Assembly (NCBI RefSeq): GCF_019219075.1
Contig: NZ_JAHUWJ010000008.1
Span: forward strand, 1-64,000
DNA: 64,000 bases
Direction of reading: 5' to 3'
Source: Chitinophaga sp. sic0106
Lineage (GTDB): Bacteria > Bacteroidota > Bacteroidia > Chitinophagales > Chitinophagaceae
Under the pieces are notes generated by a model, which did not search any database, was not told the DNA's origin, and saw nothing but the letters and a program-made list of their open reading frames with translations. The first letter of the stretch is position 1. The number at the start of each line of letters is the position of its first letter. The position numbers and the translations under genes were made by a program. Below are positions 49,743-59,013 of this stretch, in pieces.

Positions 49743-51140
49743 TTAATACTGATCGTCTAAAGCAAAGATTGGTTTTCTGTTCATCCAGCGACCGCGGGTG
49801 AAGTCTGGAATGTACTGTACTCCACCGCCTTCGAGGATTGACTGCTCAGAGAGTGGTGTAATAGCATACCACGTAGCCATATCATACACATCCAGCGCAA
49901 ATGGTGCACCACGTTTGATGCTTTCTACGAAGGAGTTCATCACAAACCAGTCCATACCGCCGTGGCCAGCGCCAGCAGCGTCTTTTGCATAACGTTTCCA
50001 CAGCGGATGATCGTATTTACCGTAGTAGGTAGCAGGATCATCTGGTTTGCCGGTGTTTTCGTACACGTCATGTTTAGGACTCTGTTTTTCGATGTAGATC
50101 TGTTTCTGATCATCCATCCACAGGCCGTTGGTACCTTGAACACGGAAGTTCAGGGAGTAAGGACGAGGGCTGTTGGTATCGTGGGACAGCATAATCGTTT
50201 CACCATTGTTAGTGGTGATCAGGGTAGATACGATATCACCCAGTTTGAAATTCACTTTCGCATTTGGATGGCTTTCGCTGCTGTTGTCCACAATATATTT
50301 ATGCAGACCACGGGATTTGGTAGCTACTGAAGTCAGTGACAGCAAACGGTTACCGCGATTGATGTTGATCGCATTGCAGATAGGACCCAGACCATGAGAA
50401 GGATACAGGTCAGCATTGCGGTGTACAGAGTGGTTTGTTCTCCATTTAGCTTCCGACAATGCGTTGTCACCAAATTCTACACCACCACCATAATATTGTT
50501 TACCGTTGTTGAATTTAACTGCGCGCAAGTCATGCTGATAGCCACCCTGCAGGTGAGTCAGCTCACCAAACAGGCCTTCACGCACCATTTGCAGTACAGC
50601 CATCACATCTCTGCGGTAGCACACATTCTCCATACCAAACACCGGAATACCAGTTTCTTCACTGGTGTTTACCAGCTCCCAGCACTCCTGGATGTCAGAG
50701 GCACCACATACTTCTACCGCAGGAATCTTTCCGGCTTTCATAGCTGCAATAGCCATGATGGAATGCCATTCCCATGGCGTAGCAATGATCACCGCATCGA
50801 TGTCATCACGTTTCAGCATGTTACGGAAATCTTCCGGACCGTTGGTGTATTCAGCCACTTTACGTTTTGCACCGTAAGCTTTGGTGATCATATCCCTTGC
50901 TTTTGGCACCGTGTAAGCAGTATCCGGATCTGCAAAGGCAATCAAATCCACGTCTTCTCTGCGAAGAGCAAGATCCAGATGGCTCAGTCCACGGGCTCCT
51001 ACGCCAATCAGACCAATTCTAACTTTAGGTTTTTTTTCATTTGCAAAAAGCTTAGCAGAAGAACCCAGCATAGACAGGCCAATACCTGCTGCTGCGGTGT
51101 TTTTGAGAAAACTTCTGCGATGCAGTGGTTGTTTCATCAT
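49743..51140 (-). CDS. Gfo/Idh/MocA oxidoreductase, GH109 (alpha-N-acetylgalactosaminidase)-like
   Basis: A 465-residue NAD-binding protein with a twin-arginine-type signal (HRRSFLKNTAAAGIGL). RIGLIGVGARGLSHLDLAL is the Rossmann motif; VIIATPWEWHSIMAIAAMKAGK and VCGAS (Glu/Cys region) follow, and GAGHGGMDWFVMNSF is a mark of GH109, whose members use NAD+ to cleave alpha-GalNAc from blood-group A glycans. The start could be the second Met. It is divergent from a GH29 fucosidase, which supports a glycoside role over a plain dehydrogenase, but substrate is inferred. Confidence 0.85.
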   Translation of the reverse strand: MMKQPLHRRSFLKNTAAAGIGLSMLGSSAKLFANEKKPKVRIGLIGVGARGLSHLDLALRREDVDLIAFADPDTAYTVPKARDMITKAYGAKRKVAEYTNGPEDFRNMLKRDDIDAVIIATPWEWHSIMAIAAMKAGKIPAVEVCGASDIQECWELVNTSEETGIPVFGMENVCYRRDVMAVLQMVREGLFGELTHLQGGYQHDLRAVKFNNGKQYYGGGVEFGDNALSEAKWRTNHSVHRNADLYPSHGLGPICNAININRGNRLLSLTSVATKSRGLHKYIVDNSSESHPNAKVNFKLGDIVSTLITTNNGETIMLSHDTNSPRPYSLNFRVQGTNGLWMDDQKQIYIEKQSPKHDVYENTGKPDDPATYYGKYDHPLWKRYAKDAAGAGHGGMDWFVMNSFVESIKRGAPFALDVYDMATWYAITPLSEQSILEGGGVQYIPDFTRGRWMNRKPIFALDDQY

Positions 51141-51413
51141 TGTTCAGTTGTTTAAATAGCGTATAATAATACGTTCAGAAGAGGCTAAATTTATAAAATA
51201 AGATGAAGCAAAGTAATGTAGCCCAACTATTTTCTTACATTTTTGTGATAAACGGTCTGCAAACCCGCACTGGTTTTGCAATCGATGGATGGGGAAAAAG
51301 ATAATTACCGCTCCTCATAATGCTAATTTAAGATCATAAATAGCTAAATTACCTGTAGCCGCTGCCGGGATATCTGCCTTATCTTCGCCAGCGACCTAAT
51401 TAAACAGTGATCC

Positions 51414-53444
51414 ATGAAAATTACACCAATACTTGCAGGACTGCTAGCCTGCAACATGGCAATGGCTCAGGAAATTAAGCCTTACGGCGCCTTACCATCC
51501 AAATCACAGCTGGAGTGGAACGACATGGAATACTACATGTTCATCCATTTCGGCCCCAATACCTTTACCAATAAGGAATGGGGACATGGCGACGAAGATC
51601 CGAAAGTATTCAATCCCACTCATGTAGATGCCCGCCAGTGGGCCCGCACGGCCAAACTTGCCGGCATGAAAGGTATCGTGCTTACCGCCAAACACCACGA
51701 TGGCTTCTGCCTGTGGCCCAGCAAATACAGTACACACACGGTCCGAGAAAGTATGTATAAAGGAGATATCCTGAAAGAACTCTCTGCCGCATGTAAGGAA
51801 TATGGTCTGAAATTCGGCGTGTATTTGTCGCCGTGGGACCGTAACCACCCCGACTATGGCACTCCCCAATACAACCAGACTTTTGTAAACACCCTCACCG
51901 AAGTGCTCAGCAACTACGGCCCTGTGTTTGAACAATGGTTTGATGGCGCCAACGACGGTACCAAACCGCAGAAATACGACTTCGAACTTTTTAATAATAC
52001 CGTACACAAACTGCAGCCTAACGCCGTTATCTTCAGCGATGTTGGCCCAGGTTGCCGCTGGGTAGGAAACGAAAACGGTATTGCCGGTACTACCAACTGG
52101 AGCACCCTTAATATTAAAGGCTACCTGCCTGGTAAGGGCGCGCCTTCCCAGCAGTCGCTCAACGAAGGGGTAGAAGATGGCGAAGCCTGGGTGCCGGCCG
52201 AATGTGATGTCAGCATCCGCCCGGGATGGTTTTACAGCCCTGATACAGATGATAAGGTGAAATCCCTGCAGGACCTCCTGAAAATCTACTACGGCTCTAT
52301 TGGCCGTAACGGTAACCTGATCCTGAATGTGCCCGTGAGCCGCGATGGCGTAATTCATAAAAACGACTCCACCCGACTGATGGAGCTGCGCCGTGTGCTG
52401 GATGCTACTTTCAAAAACAACCTGGCACGCAAGGCGGTGGCCACGGCCAGCGTTACGCGCAGCAACAACAGCGCAGTGAAAGTTAGTCACCTCAACGATG
52501 GAAAGGCGGATACCTATTGGGCTACGCCGGATAATGTGACCAGTGCTTCCTTTACGCTGACCTTCAAACAACCGGTTACGTTCAACAGGATAGGCCTGGA
52601 AGAATACCTGAAACTGGGGCAGCGCGTAAAGTCTTTCTCCGTAGAGATCCTGGAGAATGGCCAATTCCGTGAAGTGGCAAAGGCCACTACCATCGGCCAT
52701 AAAAGAATACTGGAATTACCTAAGCTTACAACCACACAGGTGCGGGTGAATATCCTGGATGCCAAAGCATGTCCGGTGATCCGTGAAGTAGGGTTATACC
52801 TTGCGCCGGTATTGGTTACCCAGCCGGTATTAAAGCGTAATAATAAGGGAGATGTGGTGGTTACCAACGCCACGGTGGACCAGCACATTTATTATACTAC
52901 CGACGGCAGCACACCGGGAATCAAATCCCCTCTCTACAAAATGGGTGAGGTGATTGCGTTACCGCTGGGAGGTACTGTAAAAGCAGTGTCTATCCACAGT
53001 GACAATGGCAAAAGCGAAAGCAGTGCCATTACCACGGCCAGTTACGACGTGGCGCCCTCCAAATGGACGGTGCAGCCGTCCGCTGCGGCTAAAGCGATCG
53101 ACGGCAATGCCGGCACTGCCTGGGTAAGCGAAGCGGGCTATCCGCAGGAGCTGGTAGTGGACCTGTCAGAAACGCTGACACTCAAAGGCTTCACTTACAC
53201 TCCTGTGACAAATGAGCATACTGGTGGGGTAATCTACGGCTATGAATTTTATACCAGCGGTGATGGCACCACCTGGACAAAAGCAGCCGCGGGCATGTTT
53301 GCTAATATTAAGAACAACCCTGTGCAGCAAACGATCACCTTTGGGGCAGTAAAAGCGCACTACATTAAGCTGGTGGCTACCAGACCGGCAGCCGAAGGCG
53401 ATAAAAAGGTCAGCATAGCTGAGCTGGGAATTATCACGAGATAG
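51414..53444 (+). CDS. Secreted alpha-L-fucosidase, GH29, with binding domains
   Basis: A 676-residue exported enzyme (signal about 1-18). The catalytic barrel (about 25-340) has YMFIHFGPNTFTNKEWG, AKHHDGF (His94, His95) and QWFDGAND with nucleophile Asp177. A F5/8-type carbohydrate-binding domain (about 345-465), a CHB/FN3-like domain (YYTTDGSTPG) and a second F5/8-type domain (about 555-676) follow. It removes terminal fucose from glycans. Divergent from the GH109-like gene across 273 bp. A weak -7 box (TATCTTCG) is at 51380. Confidence 0.94.
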   Translation: MKITPILAGLLACNMAMAQEIKPYGALPSKSQLEWNDMEYYMFIHFGPNTFTNKEWGHGDEDPKVFNPTHVDARQWARTAKLAGMKGIVLTAKHHDGFCLWPSKYSTHTVRESMYKGDILKELSAACKEYGLKFGVYLSPWDRNHPDYGTPQYNQTFVNTLTEVLSNYGPVFEQWFDGANDGTKPQKYDFELFNNTVHKLQPNAVIFSDVGPGCRWVGNENGIAGTTNWSTLNIKGYLPGKGAPSQQSLNEGVEDGEAWVPAECDVSIRPGWFYSPDTDDKVKSLQDLLKIYYGSIGRNGNLILNVPVSRDGVIHKNDSTRLMELRRVLDATFKNNLARKAVATASVTRSNNSAVKVSHLNDGKADTYWATPDNVTSASFTLTFKQPVTFNRIGLEEYLKLGQRVKSFSVEILENGQFREVAKATTIGHKRILELPKLTTTQVRVNILDAKACPVIREVGLYLAPVLVTQPVLKRNNKGDVVVTNATVDQHIYYTTDGSTPGIKSPLYKMGEVIALPLGGTVKAVSIHSDNGKSESSAITTASYDVAPSKWTVQPSAAAKAIDGNAGTAWVSEAGYPQELVVDLSETLTLKGFTYTPVTNEHTGGVIYGYEFYTSGDGTTWTKAAAGMFANIKNNPVQQTITFGAVKAHYIKLVATRPAAEGDKKVSIAELGIITR

Positions 53445-53464
53445 TAAACAAATATTATATCTGT

Positions 53465-53506
53465 AATGCCTCTGTTGCCTGAGAAGTTGGCAGCAGGGGC
53501 ATTTTC
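53465..53506 (+). terminator. Terminator of the fucosidase gene
   Basis: 53465-53479 pairs with 53489-53503 (AATGCCTCTGTTGCC with GGCAGCAGGGGCATT, two G-T pairs), followed by TTTTC. It lies 20 bases after the stop. Confidence 0.8.
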
Positions 53507-53547
53507 TGTTAAGGCCTTGAAAAAATTTAGCGCAGCAGAAAAAAAAT

Positions 53548-53581
53548 TGGACCAATTAAAATTATAATGTTATAACTTTGC
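53548..53581 (+). promoter_or_regulatory. Promoter of the arginine operon
   Basis: TAACTTTG at 53574-53581 matches TAnnTTTG; TTG at 53548-53550 is a possible -33 element, slightly far at 23 bases. Confidence 0.6.
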
Positions 53582-53712
53582 GGATAATCTAAACTAAAGA
53601 CAATATTTATAACAATTTAACGCTGAACTGAAGTTGGAAAAAACCGCAACTCATACCAACATCTCCGCATATCATCCCGCTTTAAATAAAGGGGTATATT
53701 CTGTTGGGTTCA

Positions 53713-53853
53713 ATGTCTTTAGATACCTTTCCCGACGACCTAGAATTTGATAGCGCTCCGTCATACCTGACTCGCTGTCGCACCATGATTCCCGATCATA
53801 AGGTGTTTCTCTTTTTTTCCAGCAATGGGAAAATCATTTACGTAGTTTATTGA
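53713..53853 (+). CDS. Possible 46-codon leader reading frame
   Basis: ATG at 53713 opens a 46-residue frame (MSLDTFPDDLEFDSAPSY..., ending KIIYVVY) that stops at 53853, 22 bases before the acyltransferase start. It has two Arg codons close together (LTRCRT). It could be a leader peptide or a chance frame; no family is recognised. Confidence 0.28.
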   Translation: MSLDTFPDDLEFDSAPSYLTRCRTMIPDHKVFLFFSSNGKIIYVVY

Positions 53854-53875
53854 TTCACGATTTCAATTTTAAAAG

Positions 53876-54667
53876 TTGGAAAATCAGCATATAATCGTTA
53901 GGGTAGCCACTCCTGACGATATACACTATTCAAATACCATCACCGACGAGATGGAATCATCTGCAAAAGCCCGTGGAACCGGAATAGCGAAGCGTTCCCC
54001 GGCTTATGTAGAGCTGAAGATGCAGGAAGGAAAGGCTGTGATAGCAGTTACGGATAAGGGCGAATGGGTTGGGTTTTGCTATATAGAAGCCTGGGGCCAT
54101 GATAAATTCGTCGCCAACTCCGGACTGATCGTGAATCCGGCTTTTCGTGGACATGGCGTAGCTAAATCGATTAAGAAAAAAATATTCGAACTCTCCCGTC
54201 AGAAATATCCTGATTCAAAAATATTTGGTTTAACCACCGGCCTTGCAGTAATGAAGATTAATTCAGAGCTGGGCTATGAGCCTGTTACCTATTCTGAGTT
54301 AACAGATGATGAAGAATTCTGGAAAGGTTGCCGCAGCTGCGTGAATTTCGATATTCTTACAGCCAAAAACCGTAAGAACTGCTTATGTACTGCCATGCTG
54401 TACGATCCTACCGAAAAGCTGAAGGAAGCAGAAGAAAAAGCGATGGCTGCAAAAGCTGAAGCCGCCGCTGCTGAAGCGGAAATGGAGAAAATGAAGATGT
54501 CGGTAGCCGCCAATGGCCGCATACACCACGAAAGACGCCGCCGCCGCTTTAAAGGCAACATCAAGCTGTATGAGCGCTGGCTGCGATTCAAAAGATTTGT
54601 GCTGCTCAACAGCAAAAAAGAAGGCGGTGCCGCGGGATCTAAAAAGAAATTCCTGTTCTTCTTCTGA
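53876..54667 (+). CDS. GNAT acyltransferase, candidate N-acylglutamate synthase of the arginine pathway
   Basis: A 263-residue protein at the head of the arginine operon. Residues 1-~150 are a GNAT domain (MQEGKAVIAVTDKGEWVGFCYI, then LIVNPAFRGHGVAKSIKKKIF, the acyl-CoA loop). GCRSCVNFDIL and KNCLCTAMLYDP hold four Cys that may bind metal. The tail is an Ala/Glu coiled coil (about 180-212) and a very basic end. The start must be the TTG at 53876: an in-frame stop lies two codons upstream and the next Met is residue 26, inside the fold. A related Bacteroides gene next to argG has been proposed as N-succinylglutamate synthase, which would fill the first step here. Confidence 0.75.
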   Translation: MENQHIIVRVATPDDIHYSNTITDEMESSAKARGTGIAKRSPAYVELKMQEGKAVIAVTDKGEWVGFCYIEAWGHDKFVANSGLIVNPAFRGHGVAKSIKKKIFELSRQKYPDSKIFGLTTGLAVMKINSELGYEPVTYSELTDDEEFWKGCRSCVNFDILTAKNRKNCLCTAMLYDPTEKLKEAEEKAMAAKAEAAAAEAEMEKMKMSVAANGRIHHERRRRRFKGNIKLYERWLRFKRFVLLNSKKEGGAAGSKKKFLFFF

Positions 54668-54720
54668 GAGGTGCCTTACAAAAAGCAAACTATTGTATAT
54701 CTGAATAAAACGTTGTTATA

Positions 54721-55914
54721 ATGAAAAAAGTAGTACTGGGATTTAGCGGAGGACTTGATACTTCCTATTGTGTTAAATATCTGACCGAGGAAAAAGGTTA
54801 TGAAGTGCATTCTGTAATCGTAAACACAGGTGGTTTTTCTGAAGAAGAATTACAGGAAATCGAACAGCGCGCCATTAACCTGGGGGTGAAGAGCCATAAG
54901 ACCGTGAATGCTATCCGCAGTTACTACGACGGCGTTATCAAATACCTCATCTTCGGCAACGTACTGAAGAATAACACCTACCCGCTGAGCGTTTCCGCTG
55001 AGCGTATGAGCCAGGCACTCGCTATTGCTGAATATGTGAAGGAAGTAGGCGCAGATGCAGTAGCACACGGTTCTACCGGTGCCGGTAACGACCAGGTTCG
55101 TTTTGACATGGTATTCCACATTATGATCCCAGGTGTGGAAATCATCACTCCGATCCGTGATATGAAGCTGAGCCGCGAAGAAGAGATTTCCTACCTGAAA
55201 TCCAAAGGTGTGGAAGTGAACTTCGAAAAAGCCATGTATTCTATCAACAAAGGTATCTGGGGGACCTCTGTAGGTGGTAAAGAAACATTGACCTCCAACG
55301 GTATGCTTCCTGAGGCAGCATGGCCTACACAGCTCACCAAAAATGGCGAAGAGCAGGTGAAACTGGTATTCGAAAAAGGCGAACTTTACGGTGTTAACGA
55401 TAAGAAATTTACACATCCATCCGAAGCGATTCAGTACCTGCAAACTATTGCCGGCGCTTACGCTATCGGCCGCGATATTCACGTGGGTGATACCATCATT
55501 GGTATTAAAGGTCGCGTAGGCTTTGAAGCCGCCGCACCAATGGTGATCCTCAAAGCACATCACGCCCTGGAAAAACATGTACTCACCAAATGGCAGCTGA
55601 GCTGGAAAGACCAACTGGCGCAGTTCTACGGTAACTGGATGCACGAAGGTCAGATCATGGACCCGGTAATGCGCGACATCGAAGCATTCCTGCAACACTC
55701 CCAGGAAAACGTAACCGGCGAGGTATTTGTAACCCTGATGCCTTACCGCTTCCAGGTGACCGGTATTCAAAGCCCTTACGACCTGATGAGCAGCAAGTTT
55801 GGTAAATACGGTGAAATGAACAGTGGCTGGTCTGGCGATGACGTAAGAGGCTTCAGCAAAATTTTCGGTAACCAGACCATGATCTGGCATCAGGTAAATA
55901 ATGACAACAAATAA
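54721..55914 (+). CDS. argG: Argininosuccinate synthase
   Basis: A 397-residue ATP-dependent ligase joining citrulline and aspartate. KKVVLGFSGGLDTSYCVKYL carries the SGGLDTS P-loop; AHGSTGAGNDQVRFD, KGIWGTSVGGKET and YRFQVTGIQSPYDLM are family segments of the Bacteroidota type. Normal length. It follows the GNAT gene by 53 bp and precedes argC by 3 bp, inside a run of eight co-directional arginine genes. Confidence 0.97.
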   Translation: MKKVVLGFSGGLDTSYCVKYLTEEKGYEVHSVIVNTGGFSEEELQEIEQRAINLGVKSHKTVNAIRSYYDGVIKYLIFGNVLKNNTYPLSVSAERMSQALAIAEYVKEVGADAVAHGSTGAGNDQVRFDMVFHIMIPGVEIITPIRDMKLSREEEISYLKSKGVEVNFEKAMYSINKGIWGTSVGGKETLTSNGMLPEAAWPTQLTKNGEEQVKLVFEKGELYGVNDKKFTHPSEAIQYLQTIAGAYAIGRDIHVGDTIIGIKGRVGFEAAAPMVILKAHHALEKHVLTKWQLSWKDQLAQFYGNWMHEGQIMDPVMRDIEAFLQHSQENVTGEVFVTLMPYRFQVTGIQSPYDLMSSKFGKYGEMNSGWSGDDVRGFSKIFGNQTMIWHQVNNDNK

Positions 55915-55917
55915 GTA

Positions 55918-56901
55918 ATGAGTAATTCACATAAAATAAAAGCAGGAATCGTTGGTGGCGCCGGTTACACCGGTGGCGAAATGATCCGGCTTTTGTTGAA
56001 CCACCCGGATGTGGAAATTGCGTATGTGCATAGCCGTAGTAATGCGGGCAACCCACTGTACGCGGTTCACGCCGACCTCCTGGGGGAAACAGACCTGACC
56101 TTTGCCGCTGAACTGAGCAATGATATCGATGTGATGTTCCTTTGCCTGGGCCACGGTGAATCCAAAAAATTTGTGGAAGCAAATGATATTGCTGACCACG
56201 TGAAAATAGTAGACCTGAGCCAGGACTTTCGTTTAGGCGAAAGCGGTAAAGGCAGGGAGTTTGTATACGGCCTTTCTGAAATGAACCGGGAAGCCATCAA
56301 ATCCGCCAAGAACATCGCCAATCCCGGCTGCTTTGCTACCGCTATTCAATTAGGACTCCTGCCGCTTGCAAAAGCAGGATTACTGAAAGAAGTACATACC
56401 ACAGGTATTACCGGGTCCACCGGTGCGGGACAGAGCTTACAGGCTACATCGCACTTTACCTGGAGAGCCAATAACATCTCCACTTACAAAGTATTAACAC
56501 ACCAACACCTTAAAGAAATCCGACGAAGCTTACAACAACTGCAGCCTGGATATACAGCAGATGTAAACTTTGTTCCGGTAAGAGGTGATTTCCCGAGAGG
56601 TATCTGGGTGACTTCCTATCTGCAGAGCGATCTGTCACTGGAAGGCGCCGTGCAGTTGTACCAGGAATTTTACGCTGGTCATCCATTCACGCACGTGAGC
56701 ACAAAGCAGATAGACCTCAAGCAGGTGGTGAATACCAATAAAGTGCTGATACAACTGGAAAAGGTGGGAGAGAAGCTGGTGATCCATTCGATCGAGGACA
56801 ACCTGGTGAAAGGTGCTTCCGGTCAGGCTGTACAGAATATGAACCTGATGTGCGGACTGGATGAAACGGCAGGACTCAAATTGAAGTCCATCGTTTTCTA
56901 A
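55918..56901 (+). CDS. argC: N-acyl-gamma-glutamyl-phosphate reductase
   Basis: A 327-residue NADPH enzyme reducing N-acylglutamyl phosphate to the semialdehyde. AGIVGGAGYTGGEMIRLLLNHP is the nucleotide-binding start; NPGCFATAIQLGLLPL has the catalytic Cys; TGITGSTGAGQS and FVPVRGDFPRGIWVTSYL follow. Because the downstream transcarbamylase looks succinyl-specific, the substrate is probably the N-succinyl form (inference). 3 bp after argG. Confidence 0.95.
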   Translation: MSNSHKIKAGIVGGAGYTGGEMIRLLLNHPDVEIAYVHSRSNAGNPLYAVHADLLGETDLTFAAELSNDIDVMFLCLGHGESKKFVEANDIADHVKIVDLSQDFRLGESGKGREFVYGLSEMNREAIKSAKNIANPGCFATAIQLGLLPLAKAGLLKEVHTTGITGSTGAGQSLQATSHFTWRANNISTYKVLTHQHLKEIRRSLQQLQPGYTADVNFVPVRGDFPRGIWVTSYLQSDLSLEGAVQLYQEFYAGHPFTHVSTKQIDLKQVVNTNKVLIQLEKVGEKLVIHSIEDNLVKGASGQAVQNMNLMCGLDETAGLKLKSIVF

Positions 56902-56933
56902 ACCTTTTTTTCATTGTCAATCTGAAATTACAA

Positions 56934-58058
56934 ATGAAACTTTTCGACGTTTATCCGGTAAATAATATCGTAATCGACAAAGCCCTGTATTCCAATGTTT
57001 GGGATGACCAGGGTACAGAATACCTGGACCTGTATGGCGGCCATGCCGTGATCTCTATCGGTCACACGCATCCTCACTATGTGAAACGCCTTACTGACCA
57101 GCTGCATAAAATCGGTTTTTACTCCAACTCCATCAAAATGCCGCTGCAGGAACAGCTGGCAGCTTTGCTGGGCAAGGTTTCCGGGAAAGAAGACTACCAG
57201 CTGTTTCTCTGCAACTCCGGTGCAGAAGCAAACGAAAATGCACTGAAACTCGCTTCCTTCCATAATGGAAAAAAGAAAGTGATCGCTTTCAGAAAAGCTT
57301 TCCACGGTCGTACTTCACTCGCTGTTGCCGCTACTGACAATCCTAAAATTGTAGCGCCGGTAAATGAAACCGATAATGTAGTTTTCCTCCCATGGCAGGA
57401 TGAGGCTGCGCTGGAACAGGCTTTCAAGGATTACGAAGTTTCTTCCGTGATCATCGAAGGTATCCAGGGTGTAGGTGGTATCAGGGTTGCGGCTGAGTCC
57501 TTCCTGCAAAAAATCCGTTCCCTCTGCGATGCCAACAACGCCGTGTTTATTGCCGACTCCGTACAATGCGGTTACGGCAGAAGCGGTAAATTCTACTCTC
57601 ATGACTATGCCGGTGTAAATGCCGACATCTATACAATGGCAAAAGGGATGGGTAATGGTTTCCCTATCGGAGGCATTATTATCTCCCCAAAATTTGCCCC
57701 AAGCTATGGTATGCTGGGAACTACCTTTGGTGGTAACCACCTGGCCTGTGCTGCAGCGCTGGCGGTATTGGAAGTGATCGAGTCAGAAAACCTGATACAG
57801 AACGCTGCCACTGTTGGTGAATACCTGATGACCGAACTGAAAAAGTTTGAGCAGGTACTGGAAGTAAGAGGTCGCGGTTTGATGATTGGTATTGAACTGC
57901 CGGAAGAGCTGGCCCATGTAAGGAAAAACCTGCTGGGAACCCACAAGATCTTCACCGGTGAAGCAAAACCAAATGTAATCCGCCTGTTACCTTCACTGGC
58001 ACTCACCCAGGCACATGCAGATCAATTTTTAGAAGCATTCAGAAAAGAAGTGAAATAA
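56934..58058 (+). CDS. argD: N-acylornithine aminotransferase
   Basis: A 374-residue class III PLP aminotransferase producing N-acylornithine. LYGGHAVISIGHTHPHYV, CNSGAEANENALKLAS (PLP phosphate region), AFHGRT, IIEGIQGVGGIR, and AKGMGNGFPIGG with the PLP lysine are clear. Slightly short for the family (usually about 390-400). It lies 32 bp after argC and 2 bp before the transcarbamylase gene. It could act on acetyl- or succinyl-ornithine. Confidence 0.93.
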   Translation: MKLFDVYPVNNIVIDKALYSNVWDDQGTEYLDLYGGHAVISIGHTHPHYVKRLTDQLHKIGFYSNSIKMPLQEQLAALLGKVSGKEDYQLFLCNSGAEANENALKLASFHNGKKKVIAFRKAFHGRTSLAVAATDNPKIVAPVNETDNVVFLPWQDEAALEQAFKDYEVSSVIIEGIQGVGGIRVAAESFLQKIRSLCDANNAVFIADSVQCGYGRSGKFYSHDYAGVNADIYTMAKGMGNGFPIGGIIISPKFAPSYGMLGTTFGGNHLACAAALAVLEVIESENLIQNAATVGEYLMTELKKFEQVLEVRGRGLMIGIELPEELAHVRKNLLGTHKIFTGEAKPNVIRLLPSLALTQAHADQFLEAFRKEVK

Positions 58059-58060
58059 TA

Positions 58061-59011
58061 ATGAAACAGTTTATTTCAACAGCCGATGTTCCCAGTGTCC
58101 CGCGTTTGGTAGACATAGCACTGGAGTACAAAAACAATCCCTTCAAGGATAGAGCATTAGGAAAAGACAAGACATTGGGAATGATATTCCTGAACCCTAG
58201 TTTACGTACCCGCCTGAGTACACAGGTGGCGGCCAAAAACCTGGGCATGGAACCGATCGTTTTCAATATTGACAAGGAAGGGTGGCAGCTGGAAATGAAT
58301 GACGGCGTTATCATGAACGGGAATACTTCCGAACACGTAAAGGAAGCAGCGGCGGTAATGGGACAATATTTCGATATTCTCGCCATCCGTACTTTCCCTG
58401 GTCTGAAAAACAAAGAAGAAGATTATACAGAGAAATACATCAACCAGTTCATCAAGTACGCAGGTGTGCCTGTTGTAAGCCTGGAAAGTGCTACCCTGCA
58501 CCCTTTACAGAGCTTAACCGACGTAATCACCATTAAGGAAAGATGGAATGAACCACGCAAACCGAAAGTGGTAATGACCTGGGCGCCTCATGTAAAAGCG
58601 CTGCCACAGGCGGTACCAAACTCTTTTGCACAGTGGATCAACGCCTGGGGGGAAGCCGATTTCGTGATCACTCATCCGGAAGGTTATGAGCTGGATGAGA
58701 AATTCACCAACGGTGCACGCATCGAATACAACCAGGAAGAAGCGTTGAAAGATGCTGACTTCGTGTATGTGAAAAACTGGTCGTCTTACAAGGATTACGG
58801 TAAAATCACCTGCACTGACAGCAGCTGGATGGTGGATAACGAAAAGCTGAAAAATACCAATAACGCCAAGGTAATGCACTGCCTGCCTGTTCGCAGAAAT
58901 GTGGTGATTGCCGACGAGGTGCTGGATGGTCCTAACTCCATCGTCATTCCGGAAGCGGGCAACCGTGTATGGGCGGCACAGGCAGTATTGAGTGAAATCT
59001 TGAAAGGATAA
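58061..59011 (+). CDS. argF': N-succinyl (or N-acetyl) ornithine carbamoyltransferase
   Basis: A 316-residue transcarbamylase of the AOTCase/SOTCase branch, which carbamoylates N-acylornithine in place of ornithine. FLNPSLRTRLST (45-54) is the carbamoyl phosphate loop; ATLHPLQSLTD and HCLPVRRNVVI (in place of HCLP-R-x-E) are branch marks. The residue that sets acyl specificity is position 90: Glu in Xanthomonas AOTCase (E92), Pro in Bacteroides SOTCase. Here it is Ser90 (GNTSEHV). Lack of the Glu suggests the succinyl substrate, in line with published swaps at this site, but is not proof. 2 bp from each neighbour. Confidence 0.92.
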   Translation: MKQFISTADVPSVPRLVDIALEYKNNPFKDRALGKDKTLGMIFLNPSLRTRLSTQVAAKNLGMEPIVFNIDKEGWQLEMNDGVIMNGNTSEHVKEAAAVMGQYFDILAIRTFPGLKNKEEDYTEKYINQFIKYAGVPVVSLESATLHPLQSLTDVITIKERWNEPRKPKVVMTWAPHVKALPQAVPNSFAQWINAWGEADFVITHPEGYELDEKFTNGARIEYNQEEALKDADFVYVKNWSSYKDYGKITCTDSSWMVDNEKLKNTNNAKVMHCLPVRRNVVIADEVLDGPNSIVIPEAGNRVWAAQAVLSEILKG

Positions 59012-59013
59012 TT

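Larger units (their letters stand above)
53507..53875 (+). other. Arginine operon leader region
   Basis: A 369-base stretch without an established gene. It has the promoter at 53548-53581 and then about 285 bases of leader before the first operon start, with a possible 46-codon reading frame at 53713-53853. Such a long leader leaves room for control by an attenuator or arginine repressor, but I found no clear palindromic ARG box. Confidence 0.5.

Noticed and set aside
51203-51304. 33-codon frame in the gap between the GH109-like and fucosidase genes
   Set aside because: Short, no recognisable features, in a region that must hold two divergent promoters.
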